Assembly (NCBI RefSeq): GCF_014207635.1
Contig: NZ_JACHIE010000015.1
Span: forward strand, 1 to 64,000
DNA from: Acetobacter lovaniensis
GTDB taxonomy: Bacteria > Pseudomonadota > Alphaproteobacteria > Acetobacterales > Acetobacteraceae
Length of the DNA: 64,000 bases
Direction: 5' to 3'
The notes under the pieces are model-generated. The model was not told the DNA's origin. It was given only the letters and a program-made list of their open reading frames with translations, and made no database searches. Below, one piece after another: positions 39,162-47,235 of this stretch. Position numbers and translations under genes: made by a program. Each line of letters begins with the position of its first letter. Positions within the stretch are counted from its first letter, which is position 1.

Positions 39162-42100
39162 TCACACCGTCTTGCCACGGCGCGGCCTGATGACCGTGTA
39201 GACCGAGGGCAGCACGAACAGCGTCATGCTCGTGCCGACGATCATGCCGACGACGATCACCGTTCCCAGCCCGAAGCGGCTGTTCGCGCCCGCACCCGTA
39301 GCGATGACCAGGGGCGCAAGACCTACGACCATTGCCGCTGTGGTCATGATGATCGGTCGGAAACGGATGGCGGCGGCTGTCTCGATTGCAGTCCTGCGAT
39401 CTACGTTGTCACGATGAAGGATCTCGTTTGCGAACTCGACCATCAGGATTCCATGCTTGCTGACCAGCCCGATCAGCGTAATGAGTCCGATTTCGGTATA
39501 GATATTTAGGGTCGTCACACCGAGGGCGAGTGGAATAAGGGCACCGAACACGGATAGCGGCACACTGACAAGGATGATGACAGGGTCTGTGAAGCTGTTG
39601 TACTGAACCGACAGGACGAGATAGATGGCAATCAGTGCGAAAAGGAATGCAAAAATCAGAGCGCTTCCTTCCTGTACATACTGTCGTGAATCAGACTGCC
39701 AGTCATAGCTGTAGCCGGGTGGGAACTCCGTCGCCTTTGCCTTCAGGAAGCTCACGGCGTCCCCCATCGTAACACCTTTGGCGAGAATGGCCTGAAACGT
39801 GGCCGAGTTCTGCTGGCCGAACTGGGGCAGGCGGTTGGGCTCGACATCGACGCGCACGCTGGCCAGGGCCGACAGCGGTACCTGATGGCCGTTCTGGTCG
39901 CGCATATAATAGGTCTTCAGCGCGTCCGGCGTCAGGCGGGACAGGGGAACGGCTTGCGGGATCACGTCATAAGACCGGCCATAATAGCCAAAGCGATTGA
40001 CGTAGTTTTCCCCGATGAGCGTATTCAGCGCGTTGCCGATCCGTTCCATACGGATCCCGAGCGCATTGGCTTTGGTCCGATCGACCGTGACCCGGACAAC
40101 CGGATTATCGAAGGCGAGGTCGCTATCGACCACGGCAAACAGACCGCTTTTAGTGGCTTCTTCCCGCAGGTGTGACATGACGCCGAAGACGTTGCGATAG
40201 CTGTCATCACTGCGGACGACCATCTGGACTGGCAGGCCGCCCGTTGAACCCGGCAGTGCCCCCATCTGGAACACGAAGACGCTGGTCCCCTGGATGGAAG
40301 CAACACGCTGTTGCAGGTCCATCTGGATCTGATCGGCGTTACGCTTCCGCTTGCCCCAGTCATCGAGATTGACACCGCCAACGCTGTTGGCGATCCCGTC
40401 AATGCCGTTCATCTGCCAATGGCTATGACCTTCCGGGATTTCAGACATCTTCTCGTAAAGTGTCTGGGCGTAGGTCTCGACATAATGGAGATTGGCATAT
40501 TGCGGAGCCTTGACGGCCGTATAGACAATGTCCTGGTCCTCATTGGGTGCCAGTTCGCTCTGCGAGACATGCAGCATGGCCGGAATAAGGAGGAAGATTA
40601 CCGCCGCCGTGCCGAGCGGAACCCAGCGATGCCGCAGCGAAAAGTCGAGCACGGTTTCATAGCGCGCAGTCATGAAGCCGAAGACACGCTCGGCCATCCG
40701 TTCCATGAAGCCTTCCTTCTCTTTCGCTTTGAGCAATTTTGCGCTCATGAGCGGCGACAGGGTGAGTGCGACGACACCGGAGACGATGACGGACCCGGCC
40801 AGCGTGAGCGCGAATTCCCGGAACAGCGTGCCCGTCAGTCCGCCCATGAAAGCGATCGGGGCGTAAACCGCTGTAAGTGTGAGGGTCATCGCGACAACAG
40901 GGCCTGCCACCTCACGCGCCCCGAGTAACGCGGCGTCGAAGGGGGATTTGCCCTCTTCGATATGGCGATGGACGTTCTCGATCACGACGATGGCGTCATC
41001 GACCACGAGCCCGATCGACAGCACCATCGCCAGCAGGGTGAGCAAATTCAGGCTGAACCCGAAGGTGTACATCAGTCCGACGGCGCCAAGCATCGAAAGG
41101 GGAATAGTGGCGATCGGCACGATCACCGCCCGCACGGTGCCGAGGGAGAGGTAGATCACCAGGATGACGATGAGCAGCGCCTCGATGAAGGTCTCGGTGA
41201 CCTCGTCGATCGACGCCTGGATGAAATGCGCGGTCTCGTAAGGGACACGGACATCAATTCCCGGCGGGAGCGTCGCCTTGAGCTTCGGCATGATCTCGTT
41301 GAGACGCGAGATGATCGTCAGCGGGTTGCCTGTAGGTGACGGTTCCAGACCCACGAAGATCGAAGGACGTGGTGTTGGCTTGCCATTCGGCGGCCGAAGC
41401 GTGCTGGTCTGTGAACTGGTGTCCGTATTGTCCGGCCCCAGTTCTGCACGCCCGATGTCCCGCACCCGGATAACCCGGCCACCGGTCGAGCGCAGCACCA
41501 TATCACGGAATTCCTCGACCGTTTTCAGATCCGTGTTGAGGTTGATATTGCTGATCGTATAAACGCCTCGGATCCGGCCGGGTGCTGCCTGGAAATTGTT
41601 CTCCCGGATGGCCTGCGCGACATCCTCGCCCGTCATGTCGTTGGCAGCCAGCTTCTCTGGGTCGAGCCAGAGGCGCATCGAAAGGCGCTGCTCTCCGAAA
41701 TAACTGATCTCCGATACACCCTCTATGCCCGAGAGCATCGGTGCTGCGACCCGATGGATATAATCCGAGATTTCGTAGAGAGGCCGCGTCGTGCTGGCAA
41801 AACCGATATAGGCGACTGCGGTAAAGCCGCCCGATGTGCGTTTGATGACCGGGTCATACGCGCCTTCCGGCAGGCGGTATTTGACCGCGTTCACTTTGGA
41901 CATCACGTCGGTCAGGGCGCGCATGGAATCATAATTCAGCATCATGCGCACCGTCACCACGCTGAGGCCCTGCGTCGTGGTGGAGGAAAGATAATCGATG
42001 CCCTCGACGGACGCGACGGCCTCGCTGATCGGCTGGGTCACGAAGCCCTGCATGAGGTCCGACGACGCGCCCGGATAGCGGGTCGAGATCAGGATCGTGG

Positions 42101-42227
42101 AGGTTTCGAGGGTTGGATATTGACGTGTTGCGATGGAATTGAAGCCCTTGATCCCGAAGAGAATAATCAGGATCGTCACGACGATCGCGAGCACCGGACG
42201 CCGAAGGAAGCGGTCTGTGAAGGTCAT
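39162..42227 (-). CDS. RND efflux transporter (HAE1-type permease)
   Basis: 1021 aa, full length for an AcrB/MexB-like pump. It starts MTFTDRFLRRPVLAIVVTILI with the classical first membrane helix; helices and loops repeat in two halves. The proton-relay segment GLVVDDAIVVIENVHRHIEEG (~400) carries the paired Asp residues. Resembles the MexW/VmeF-like branch with MFP and NodT partners. Exports hydrophobic drugs or solvents across both membranes. Its start overlaps the adaptor gene stop by 4 bp. Confidence 0.95.
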   Translation of the reverse strand: MTFTDRFLRRPVLAIVVTILIILFGIKGFNSIATRQYPTLETSTILISTRYPGASSDLMQGFVTQPISEAVASVEGIDYLSSTTTQGLSVVTVRMMLNYDSMRALTDVMSKVNAVKYRLPEGAYDPVIKRTSGGFTAVAYIGFASTTRPLYEISDYIHRVAAPMLSGIEGVSEISYFGEQRLSMRLWLDPEKLAANDMTGEDVAQAIRENNFQAAPGRIRGVYTISNINLNTDLKTVEEFRDMVLRSTGGRVIRVRDIGRAELGPDNTDTSSQTSTLRPPNGKPTPRPSIFVGLEPSPTGNPLTIISRLNEIMPKLKATLPPGIDVRVPYETAHFIQASIDEVTETFIEALLIVILVIYLSLGTVRAVIVPIATIPLSMLGAVGLMYTFGFSLNLLTLLAMVLSIGLVVDDAIVVIENVHRHIEEGKSPFDAALLGAREVAGPVVAMTLTLTAVYAPIAFMGGLTGTLFREFALTLAGSVIVSGVVALTLSPLMSAKLLKAKEKEGFMERMAERVFGFMTARYETVLDFSLRHRWVPLGTAAVIFLLIPAMLHVSQSELAPNEDQDIVYTAVKAPQYANLHYVETYAQTLYEKMSEIPEGHSHWQMNGIDGIANSVGGVNLDDWGKRKRNADQIQMDLQQRVASIQGTSVFVFQMGALPGSTGGLPVQMVVRSDDSYRNVFGVMSHLREEATKSGLFAVVDSDLAFDNPVVRVTVDRTKANALGIRMERIGNALNTLIGENYVNRFGYYGRSYDVIPQAVPLSRLTPDALKTYYMRDQNGHQVPLSALASVRVDVEPNRLPQFGQQNSATFQAILAKGVTMGDAVSFLKAKATEFPPGYSYDWQSDSRQYVQEGSALIFAFLFALIAIYLVLSVQYNSFTDPVIILVSVPLSVFGALIPLALGVTTLNIYTEIGLITLIGLVSKHGILMVEFANEILHRDNVDRRTAIETAAAIRFRPIIMTTAAMVVGLAPLVIATGAGANSRFGLGTVIVVGMIVGTSMTLFVLPSVYTVIRPRRGKTV

Positions 42228-43294
42228 TGTGCCAGCTCCCGCAGGCCGGCCAGAGGCAGGACTTCCGGGATTTCGCGCACCTTCATACCGGTGACGAGGC
42301 GGTTCTGGCCGCTGGTGACGACGCGGTCATCCGGTTTCACCCCGTCGTCGATGACCACCCATCCGTTGCGGCGGTCGCCCGCGCGTACAGCCGTCGCGGT
42401 GACGATGGGACCATCGGTGGAGGGCTGCTCGACAAAAAGCGTCTCTCCGTAGGCGGTGTAGGTGACGGCGGTTTCCGGGACCACGAGATGTGGCGCCACC
42501 TTCGCGGCAATGGAGACATGGGCGTAGGTGCCCGGATGCAGGTCGGTCGGCGGCGCGTCGAGCAGGGCCTGGATGGAGAGCGTATGCGATCCGTCGATGC
42601 GCGGGTCGACGGTGGTGACCGTCGCGGTGAAATCCTGCCCCGGCGTCGTGTCGAACGCTAGGTGGACGGTCTGTCCGAGCTGCACGCTGGCGGCGTTCTC
42701 TTCGGCGAGAATGAAGTTGACCCGCATCCGTACGTAAGACGTCAGCGTGGCGATGGCATCACCCGGATTCAGATACTGGCCGAGATTGACTTGTCTGATC
42801 CCAACGGCGCCGTCGAAGGGCGCGCGGATATGCTTCTGGTCGATCACCGCCTGCACTCTGGCGACATTGCCCTTCGCGGCTTCGAAGCGCGCCGTGGCTG
42901 TTTCCAGATCCTCATGGCTCTCCACGCCGGTCCGGATGAGAGAACGGGCACGGGCCAGATCGGCCTCGGCCGCGCGCAATTCGCCGCTCTGGCGGATCAG
43001 CTCGCCCTGTTCCGGCGCGTCATTGAGGACCAGGAGCAACTGGCCTTTCCGGACAGTCGCCCCGGAATCGAAATCCAGTTCGGTGATCCGGCCGGCGATT
43101 TCAGGGGAGAGCGTTACCCCCTGAAACGGCTCGACCTGACCGATCGTCTCGATATGGGCCGCGAAAGGGACGGGTCTGACTTGCCAGACGGATACCGCCC
43201 TTGCCGGAGTGTCGGCAGCCCTGCCGGCGGCGGGCATGGACATCAGCACCGCGAGAGCGGTGGCATGGTGCCAGGGGACGAAGAAGCGTCGCAC
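42224..43294 (-). CDS. RND periplasmic adaptor (membrane fusion protein)
   Basis: 356 aa. An N-terminal signal-like segment (~10-27, ending AGRAAD) is followed by two half-lipoyl motifs (VTLSPEIAGRITELDFDSGATVRKGQLLLVLND and IRAPFDGAVGIRQVNLGQYLNPGDAI) separated by a coiled coil (~85-140). It joins the permease to the outer-membrane channel. The motif ATACGCGGATACACGTAC lies 21 bp upstream. Confidence 0.95.
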   Translation of the reverse strand: MRRFFVPWHHATALAVLMSMPAAGRAADTPARAVSVWQVRPVPFAAHIETIGQVEPFQGVTLSPEIAGRITELDFDSGATVRKGQLLLVLNDAPEQGELIRQSGELRAAEADLARARSLIRTGVESHEDLETATARFEAAKGNVARVQAVIDQKHIRAPFDGAVGIRQVNLGQYLNPGDAIATLTSYVRMRVNFILAEENAASVQLGQTVHLAFDTTPGQDFTATVTTVDPRIDGSHTLSIQALLDAPPTDLHPGTYAHVSIAAKVAPHLVVPETAVTYTAYGETLFVEQPSTDGPIVTATAVRAGDRRNGWVVIDDGVKPDDRVVTSGQNRLVTGMKVREIPEVLPLAGLRELAQ

Positions 43295-43314
43295 AGATAT
43301 CTCCCGAAGTTATT

Positions 43315-43332
43315 ATACGCGGATACACGTAC
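43315..43332. promoter_or_regulatory. Shared 18-bp motif, copy 1 (adaptor gene)
   Basis: ATACGCGGATACACGTAC fits the pattern ATACG-N3-ATA-N2-CGTAC, which also occurs before the outer-membrane channel gene (44941) and the DsbA-like gene (46197). It is 21 bp upstream of the adaptor start on the minus strand. It is a partial dyad (ATACG / CGTAC). Probable binding site of the ArsR-family regulator at 45061. Confidence 0.65.
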
Positions 43333-43385
43333 CTAATGGGTTGAAAAGGCCGGACATTGGAGGCCGGACGTGCGTCAGATGCCGG

Positions 43386-44906
43386 TTATCGCGCCGCGAG
43401 CCGGACGGATCGCCACTGATCGGTTGAAACATGGGCGTCGGCGAGGCCACCGCCCGTCGCCACCATGATCCGCACCGTCTGACGGAACATCTCGGTCTGT
43501 GCCCGCACTGTGTTCTGGCGTGCGAGCAGGACGAGCCGCCGGGCGTTGATCGGCTGGAGGATGGTCTCCCGGCCCGTCTGATACCCGGCCTGGCTTAACG
43601 CCAGCGCGTCATCGGCCGAGGTCAGGGCCTGCCGCTGGTTGTCCAGTTCCGTCGAGGCGTTCTTCAGGCCGTTCAGACCATCGGAGACTTCGCGGAAGCC
43701 ATTGATGACCACCGACTGGTAGTGATCGAAAGCGATCCGGTAATCCTCTTCCGCTTGCTTTTTCCGGGCCATCAGGGTGCCGCCATGGAACAGCGGTAGA
43801 GCAGCACCGCCGATCAGGCGCCACGCCGCGCCGGCAGGGCCGCCCATCAGCCCCTCGGCGGCGACGGCCGCGCTGAGGGTCAGGCGGGGATATAGGTCGG
43901 CGGTCCGGACGCCGATTTCGGCATTCGCCGCGCGCATCATGGCTTCGGCGCCGATGATGTCCGGGCGGGCATGCACAAGTTCGGATGGCACGACCACGGG
44001 GATGTCCGACGGAAGGCTGAAATCGGCGAGGGTCAGGGTCGGTGCGGTCCAGTTGGCGGGCGAGTGCCCGGTCAGGACGGCCAGCGCCGTTCGCGCGGCC
44101 TCATGGGCATTGACCAGCGGTGGCAGAAGAGACTGGTCGTGCGCCAGTTGTGCTTCGGCGGTCACGACATCCAGCCGGGGTCTCCTGCCCGCCTGCCAGG
44201 CGAGTGTCGCCAACCGGAGCGTTTCCCGGTCGGTGTCGATCACGCTTCGGACCACGGCGACCTGATCTGCTGTCGAGGCCGCTTCGAAGGCGGTCAGGAC
44301 CGTGTCGCCGATCACCAGCAGCATCGTGACATCACGGCGCTCCCGTTCGGCATCCTTCTGCGCGCCGGCCATCTGCACCAGCCGATGGTTGCCACCGAAA
44401 ATATCGGGGTCATAGGAAACGTCGAGACCCGCCGAATAGGCGGAGAAGGCCGGGAAGGTCCACGCCCAGGGACCGAACAGGGCGGCCCCGTATTCCTGAC
44501 GCCCCTCGGTGCCGGTGGCGTCGATCTGGGGCATCAGGCTGCCCTGGGCGGCATGGAGTCCTTCAGCGGCCTTGCGCAGGTTGGACTGGGCTGCCTGGAT
44601 CGACCAGTTGTTCCGACGTGCCTCGGTGACGAGGGCGTCCAACCGGGGCGAGCGAAAGAGACGCCACCAGTCGGAGCCTGGCTTTCCAGCAGCCTGCTTC
44701 GTGGAGTTGGCCGAAGCGACGGTCGCTGTTTCCGACCGGGTTTCGCCGAATGTTGCAGCATTCGGTGGCAGGGGAGCTTTGTAGGTCGGGCCGACTGTGC
44801 AGCCTGTGAGGCCCGGTAACAGAGTGACGAGAGCCAGCCAGGCCGGGCGTGGTGCGGCGGCGACCCGCTTTGGACTATGGGTATGGGGCAGGAAATTGGG
44901 TGGCAA
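43386..44906 (-). CDS. Outer-membrane efflux lipoprotein (NodT/OprM family)
   Basis: 506 aa. The lipobox LLPGLTGC (Cys ~36) is followed by TVGPTYKAPLPP, the start of NodT-type channels. Two outer-membrane efflux repeats follow (WWRLFRSPRLDALVTEARRNNWSIQAAQSNLRKA and the C-terminal VINGFREVSDGLNGLKNASTELDNQRQAL). It is the exit duct of the RND pump. It is separated from the adaptor gene by ~90 bp including motif copy 1, so it may have its own promoter. Confidence 0.94.
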   Translation of the reverse strand: MPPNFLPHTHSPKRVAAAPRPAWLALVTLLPGLTGCTVGPTYKAPLPPNAATFGETRSETATVASANSTKQAAGKPGSDWWRLFRSPRLDALVTEARRNNWSIQAAQSNLRKAAEGLHAAQGSLMPQIDATGTEGRQEYGAALFGPWAWTFPAFSAYSAGLDVSYDPDIFGGNHRLVQMAGAQKDAERERRDVTMLLVIGDTVLTAFEAASTADQVAVVRSVIDTDRETLRLATLAWQAGRRPRLDVVTAEAQLAHDQSLLPPLVNAHEAARTALAVLTGHSPANWTAPTLTLADFSLPSDIPVVVPSELVHARPDIIGAEAMMRAANAEIGVRTADLYPRLTLSAAVAAEGLMGGPAGAAWRLIGGAALPLFHGGTLMARKKQAEEDYRIAFDHYQSVVINGFREVSDGLNGLKNASTELDNQRQALTSADDALALSQAGYQTGRETILQPINARRLVLLARQNTVRAQTEMFRQTVRIMVATGGGLADAHVSTDQWRSVRLAAR

Positions 44907-44940
44907 GGCGGCCTCCGGTCGTCATGAACGAGTCTCTATG

Positions 44941-44958
44941 ATACGAACATAGACGTAC
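44941..44958. promoter_or_regulatory. Shared 18-bp motif, copy 2 (outer-membrane channel gene)
   Basis: ATACGAACATAGACGTAC matches ATACG-N3-ATA-N2-CGTAC. It lies 35 bp upstream of the channel gene start (minus strand) and 103-120 bp before the divergent ArsR gene, so one site could control both. Confidence 0.65.
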
Positions 44959-45040
44959 ATACGAATTAAAGGCCAGCCTTATTGGGACACAGGCTTACGA
45001 TGGGGGCTTGGAAGCAGCGTTTTCTTGACCCACTCCCATG

Positions 45041-45050
45041 ATACGCGTAC
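45041..45050. promoter_or_regulatory. Collapsed copy of the motif at the ArsR gene
   Basis: ATACGCGTAC has the two end blocks of the 18-bp motif fused without the centre, 11 bp before the ATG of the ArsR-family gene. It may be an autoregulatory half-type site. Its position favours the ATG at 45061 over the TTG at 45025 as start of that gene. Confidence 0.4.
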
Positions 45051-45060
45051 CAATCCACGC

Positions 45061-45423
45061 ATGATCGCACGCCATCCGAAACGCGAGGATATCCGGCTCG
45101 ACGCCGTGCTGACGGCGTTGGGCAATCCCATCCGTCTTGCTGCCGTGCGGACGATTGCCGTGGGGGGTGAACATCCCTGCTGTGATGTGCTGCCGCAGAT
45201 TCCGAAGTCTACCATGACGCATCACTGGCGCGCTCTGCGGGACAGCGGTGTGGTCTGGCAGCGCCATATCGGTCGGGAATACCGTCTTGAATTGCGGCGC
45301 GAAGATCTGGACAGTCGGTTTCCCGGTCTGCTGGATTCCATTCTTGGTCCACTGGTCAGCGATCCGCTGACGCAGGAGACGATCGCCGAATACGACCGTT
45401 CCCGCCAGGGCGCGTCTGCCTAA
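45061..45423 (+). CDS. ArsR-family transcriptional regulator
   Basis: 120 aa from the ATG at 45061; an in-frame TTG at 45025 would add 12 residues. The winged helix (AVLTALGNPIRLAAVRTIAVGGEHPCCDVLPQIPKSTMTHHWRALRDSGVVWQRHIGREYRLELRRED) is the ArsR/SmtB fold. Two adjacent cysteines in HPCCDV (~42) are candidates for sensing thiol-reactive compounds. It lies between the efflux and DsbA/esterase genes, whose promoters share an 18-bp motif, and is the likely repressor of that set. Confidence 0.9.
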   Translation: MIARHPKREDIRLDAVLTALGNPIRLAAVRTIAVGGEHPCCDVLPQIPKSTMTHHWRALRDSGVVWQRHIGREYRLELRREDLDSRFPGLLDSILGPLVSDPLTQETIAEYDRSRQGASA

Positions 45424-45449
45424 CGGGAATACGGCGGGACGGTTTTTGC

Positions 45450-46172
45450 TCAGGGAGTGCCGGAGCCGGAAGGCGGGATGACGCATCCCGTGCTGTCGCA
45501 GGTCATGCCGTTGGTAGGGCTATCGGACGCGGTTTTGTGTGCATTGCTCCATGACTGGCGCAGGGCAGCCAGCAATTGTGCTTTCGGCTGCGCGCCTGAA
45601 AGAGCGTAGGCACCGTCGAAGACAAAGAAGGGCACGCCATGAACGCCCGCCTGTGACGCACGGGTTTCATCGTGCCTGACTGCTTCGGCGAAGTCGGTGC
45701 TCGAAAGCATGGCGCGTACGGTGTCGGCATCAAGACCGACATCCTGCGCAAGCCCGACAAGCACATCATGGTCGGCGAGGGGGGAGTTGTCGGTGAAATA
45801 GGCCCGGAACAGCCGCTCCGTCATGGCGGCGCCGTGGCCGTGCTCCTCGGCGAATTTGGTCAACCGGTGCGCGTCGAAGGTGTTGGTGTAGCGAACCGAG
45901 GCATAGCGCATGTCGAGATCACATCTCTCGCCCATGGATGTGATGTGGTCGATCATGGCCTGGGCATCGCTTCGGCTCTTGCCGTATTTCCGCATGATGC
46001 GGTCGAGCGTTGTGGTGGTCACTGCCGGACCCGACGTCGGATCGAGTTCGAAGGCCCGGAAGACGATCTCGACTTCACGGGAATGCTCGAACTCGGCCAG
46101 GGCGGCTTCGAGAAACCGCTTGCCGATATAACAGTAGGGGCAGGCATAATCGGACCAGATTTCGAGTTTCAT
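45450..46172 (-). CDS. DsbA-family oxidoreductase (FrnE-like)
   Basis: 240 aa, starting MKLEIWSDYACPYCYIGKRFLEAAL, with the CPYC active site at residues 11-14 and the cis-Pro segment AGVHGVPFFVFDGAYALSGAQP near 190. No signal peptide, so cytoplasmic like FrnE, which protects against oxidative or thiol stress. A C-terminal pair of cysteines (CDSTGC) extends beyond the fold. It converges on the ArsR gene and has motif copy 3 at its promoter. Confidence 0.92.
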   Translation of the reverse strand: MKLEIWSDYACPYCYIGKRFLEAALAEFEHSREVEIVFRAFELDPTSGPAVTTTTLDRIMRKYGKSRSDAQAMIDHITSMGERCDLDMRYASVRYTNTFDAHRLTKFAEEHGHGAAMTERLFRAYFTDNSPLADHDVLVGLAQDVGLDADTVRAMLSSTDFAEAVRHDETRASQAGVHGVPFFVFDGAYALSGAQPKAQLLAALRQSWSNAHKTASDSPTNGMTCDSTGCVIPPSGSGTP

Positions 46173-46196
46173 GACAGCCTCCGCATGCTTGATAAT

Positions 46197-46214
46197 ATAC
46201 GATTATACCCGTAC
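46197..46214. promoter_or_regulatory. Shared 18-bp motif, copy 3 (DsbA-like/esterase divergent promoter)
   Basis: ATACGATTATACCCGTAC matches ATACG-N3-ATA-N2-CGTAC. It lies 25 bp upstream of the DsbA-like gene (minus strand) and ~50 bp upstream of the esterase gene (plus strand), so it can serve both divergent promoters. Confidence 0.65.
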
Positions 46215-46262
46215 CATGGTTTCATCAAGCATTACGAACGCCAATGGTGAAGGGAGCAGGGG

Positions 46263-46931
46263 ATGAAGCCGCTGAAAGCGCTGGAGGTCGAAACCGGGCA
46301 AAATCCCGTCGCGTCGATCATCCTTATTCACGGCCTGGGTGCGAGCGGTCGGGATCTGGCGCCCCTTGTTCAGGCGCTCGACCTACGCTCCATCGGCGCG
46401 GTCCGGTTCATTTTTCCCAATGCGCCCATCCGGCCGGTTTCGGTCTGTGGGGGCGAGCGTATGCCGGCGTGGTATGATCTTCTCGCGCCTGATTTCTCCC
46501 TGCGGGAAGATGAGCCGGGGCTACGTGATGCCCAGACCTATCTGGCCAGCCTGATCGACCAGGAAGTCGCGCGCGGCATTCCCTCCCGGCGTATCGTGAT
46601 CGGTGGGTTTTCCCAGGGCTGTGCGATGTCACTGATGACCGGGTTGCGCTACCCTTTACCCTTGGCAGGGATCGCCGGTCTGTCCGGCTATCTGCCGCTG
46701 GCTGGACAGACGGGAAGGGAGGCAACGGAGGCGAACCGGGCAACGCCGGTCTTTCTGGCGCATGGCGAGGGTGACACGGTCGTGCTGCTAGCGGCGGCTC
46801 GCCTCGCACGGTACTGGCTGCGTGCCGAGGGAAAGGATGTTGCCTGGCATGTATATCCGATGGCGCATGAGATTATCGGGACAGAAATTGCTGATCTCAA
46901 TGCCTGGTTGGTTGGGCGTCTCGTGTCATGA
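46263..46931 (+). CDS. Carboxylesterase/phospholipase (alpha/beta hydrolase)
   Basis: 222 aa, the usual length of the EstB/YpfH-type carboxylesterases. IILIHGLGASGRDL supplies the oxyanion loop, GGFSQGCAM holds the nucleophile Ser (~119), the Asp is in HGEGDTVV (~172) and the His in YPMAHEI (~204). AGGGAGCAGGGG precedes the ATG. Divergent from the DsbA-like gene and probably co-regulated with the efflux genes. Confidence 0.92.
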   Translation: MKPLKALEVETGQNPVASIILIHGLGASGRDLAPLVQALDLRSIGAVRFIFPNAPIRPVSVCGGERMPAWYDLLAPDFSLREDEPGLRDAQTYLASLIDQEVARGIPSRRIVIGGFSQGCAMSLMTGLRYPLPLAGIAGLSGYLPLAGQTGREATEANRATPVFLAHGEGDTVVLLAAARLARYWLRAEGKDVAWHVYPMAHEIIGTEIADLNAWLVGRLVS

Positions 46932-47235
46932 TGGTATCGGTTAAGGGGAGGCAGGATTGGCGGACCAGCCTGATACAGAATTTTCAGTTTCAGATGATTT
47001 TGTCCGCATTTGGGGAAGCAGGAAGTCAGTTTCCTAATATTAAAATAGGAAAGCCGACATGCGAAAATAATTACATAGATTTAGACTATTTACTAGGTAA
47101 TTTATATAATAAGTGTTTAAATAATGAATAATTGATTTAATATATAATAATTCTTGCAGGTATCACGCACTTGCCTAATTCCGAAAGATATCGCACTCTA
47201 CAGTGAGAGCATGAAGATTGAAACGGGAGAGCATT
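46932..47235. other. AT-rich gap before the OLD gene
   Basis: About 300 bp in which composition drops abruptly to very AT-rich, marking the border of another cargo block. A 67-codon frame (46928-47131) overlaps the esterase stop but has no ribosome-binding site or recognisable domain. I do not call it a gene. GGGAGAG just before 47236 is the likely ribosome-binding site of the OLD gene. Confidence 0.45.

Noticed and set aside
46928-47131. Possible 67-aa protein after the esterase gene
   Set aside because: Starts inside the esterase stop without a ribosome-binding site and has no recognisable domain; composition drifts from GC- to AT-rich within it.
47211-47220. ATG at 47211 as start of the OLD gene
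   Set aside because: It is not in the reading frame of the OLD protein.
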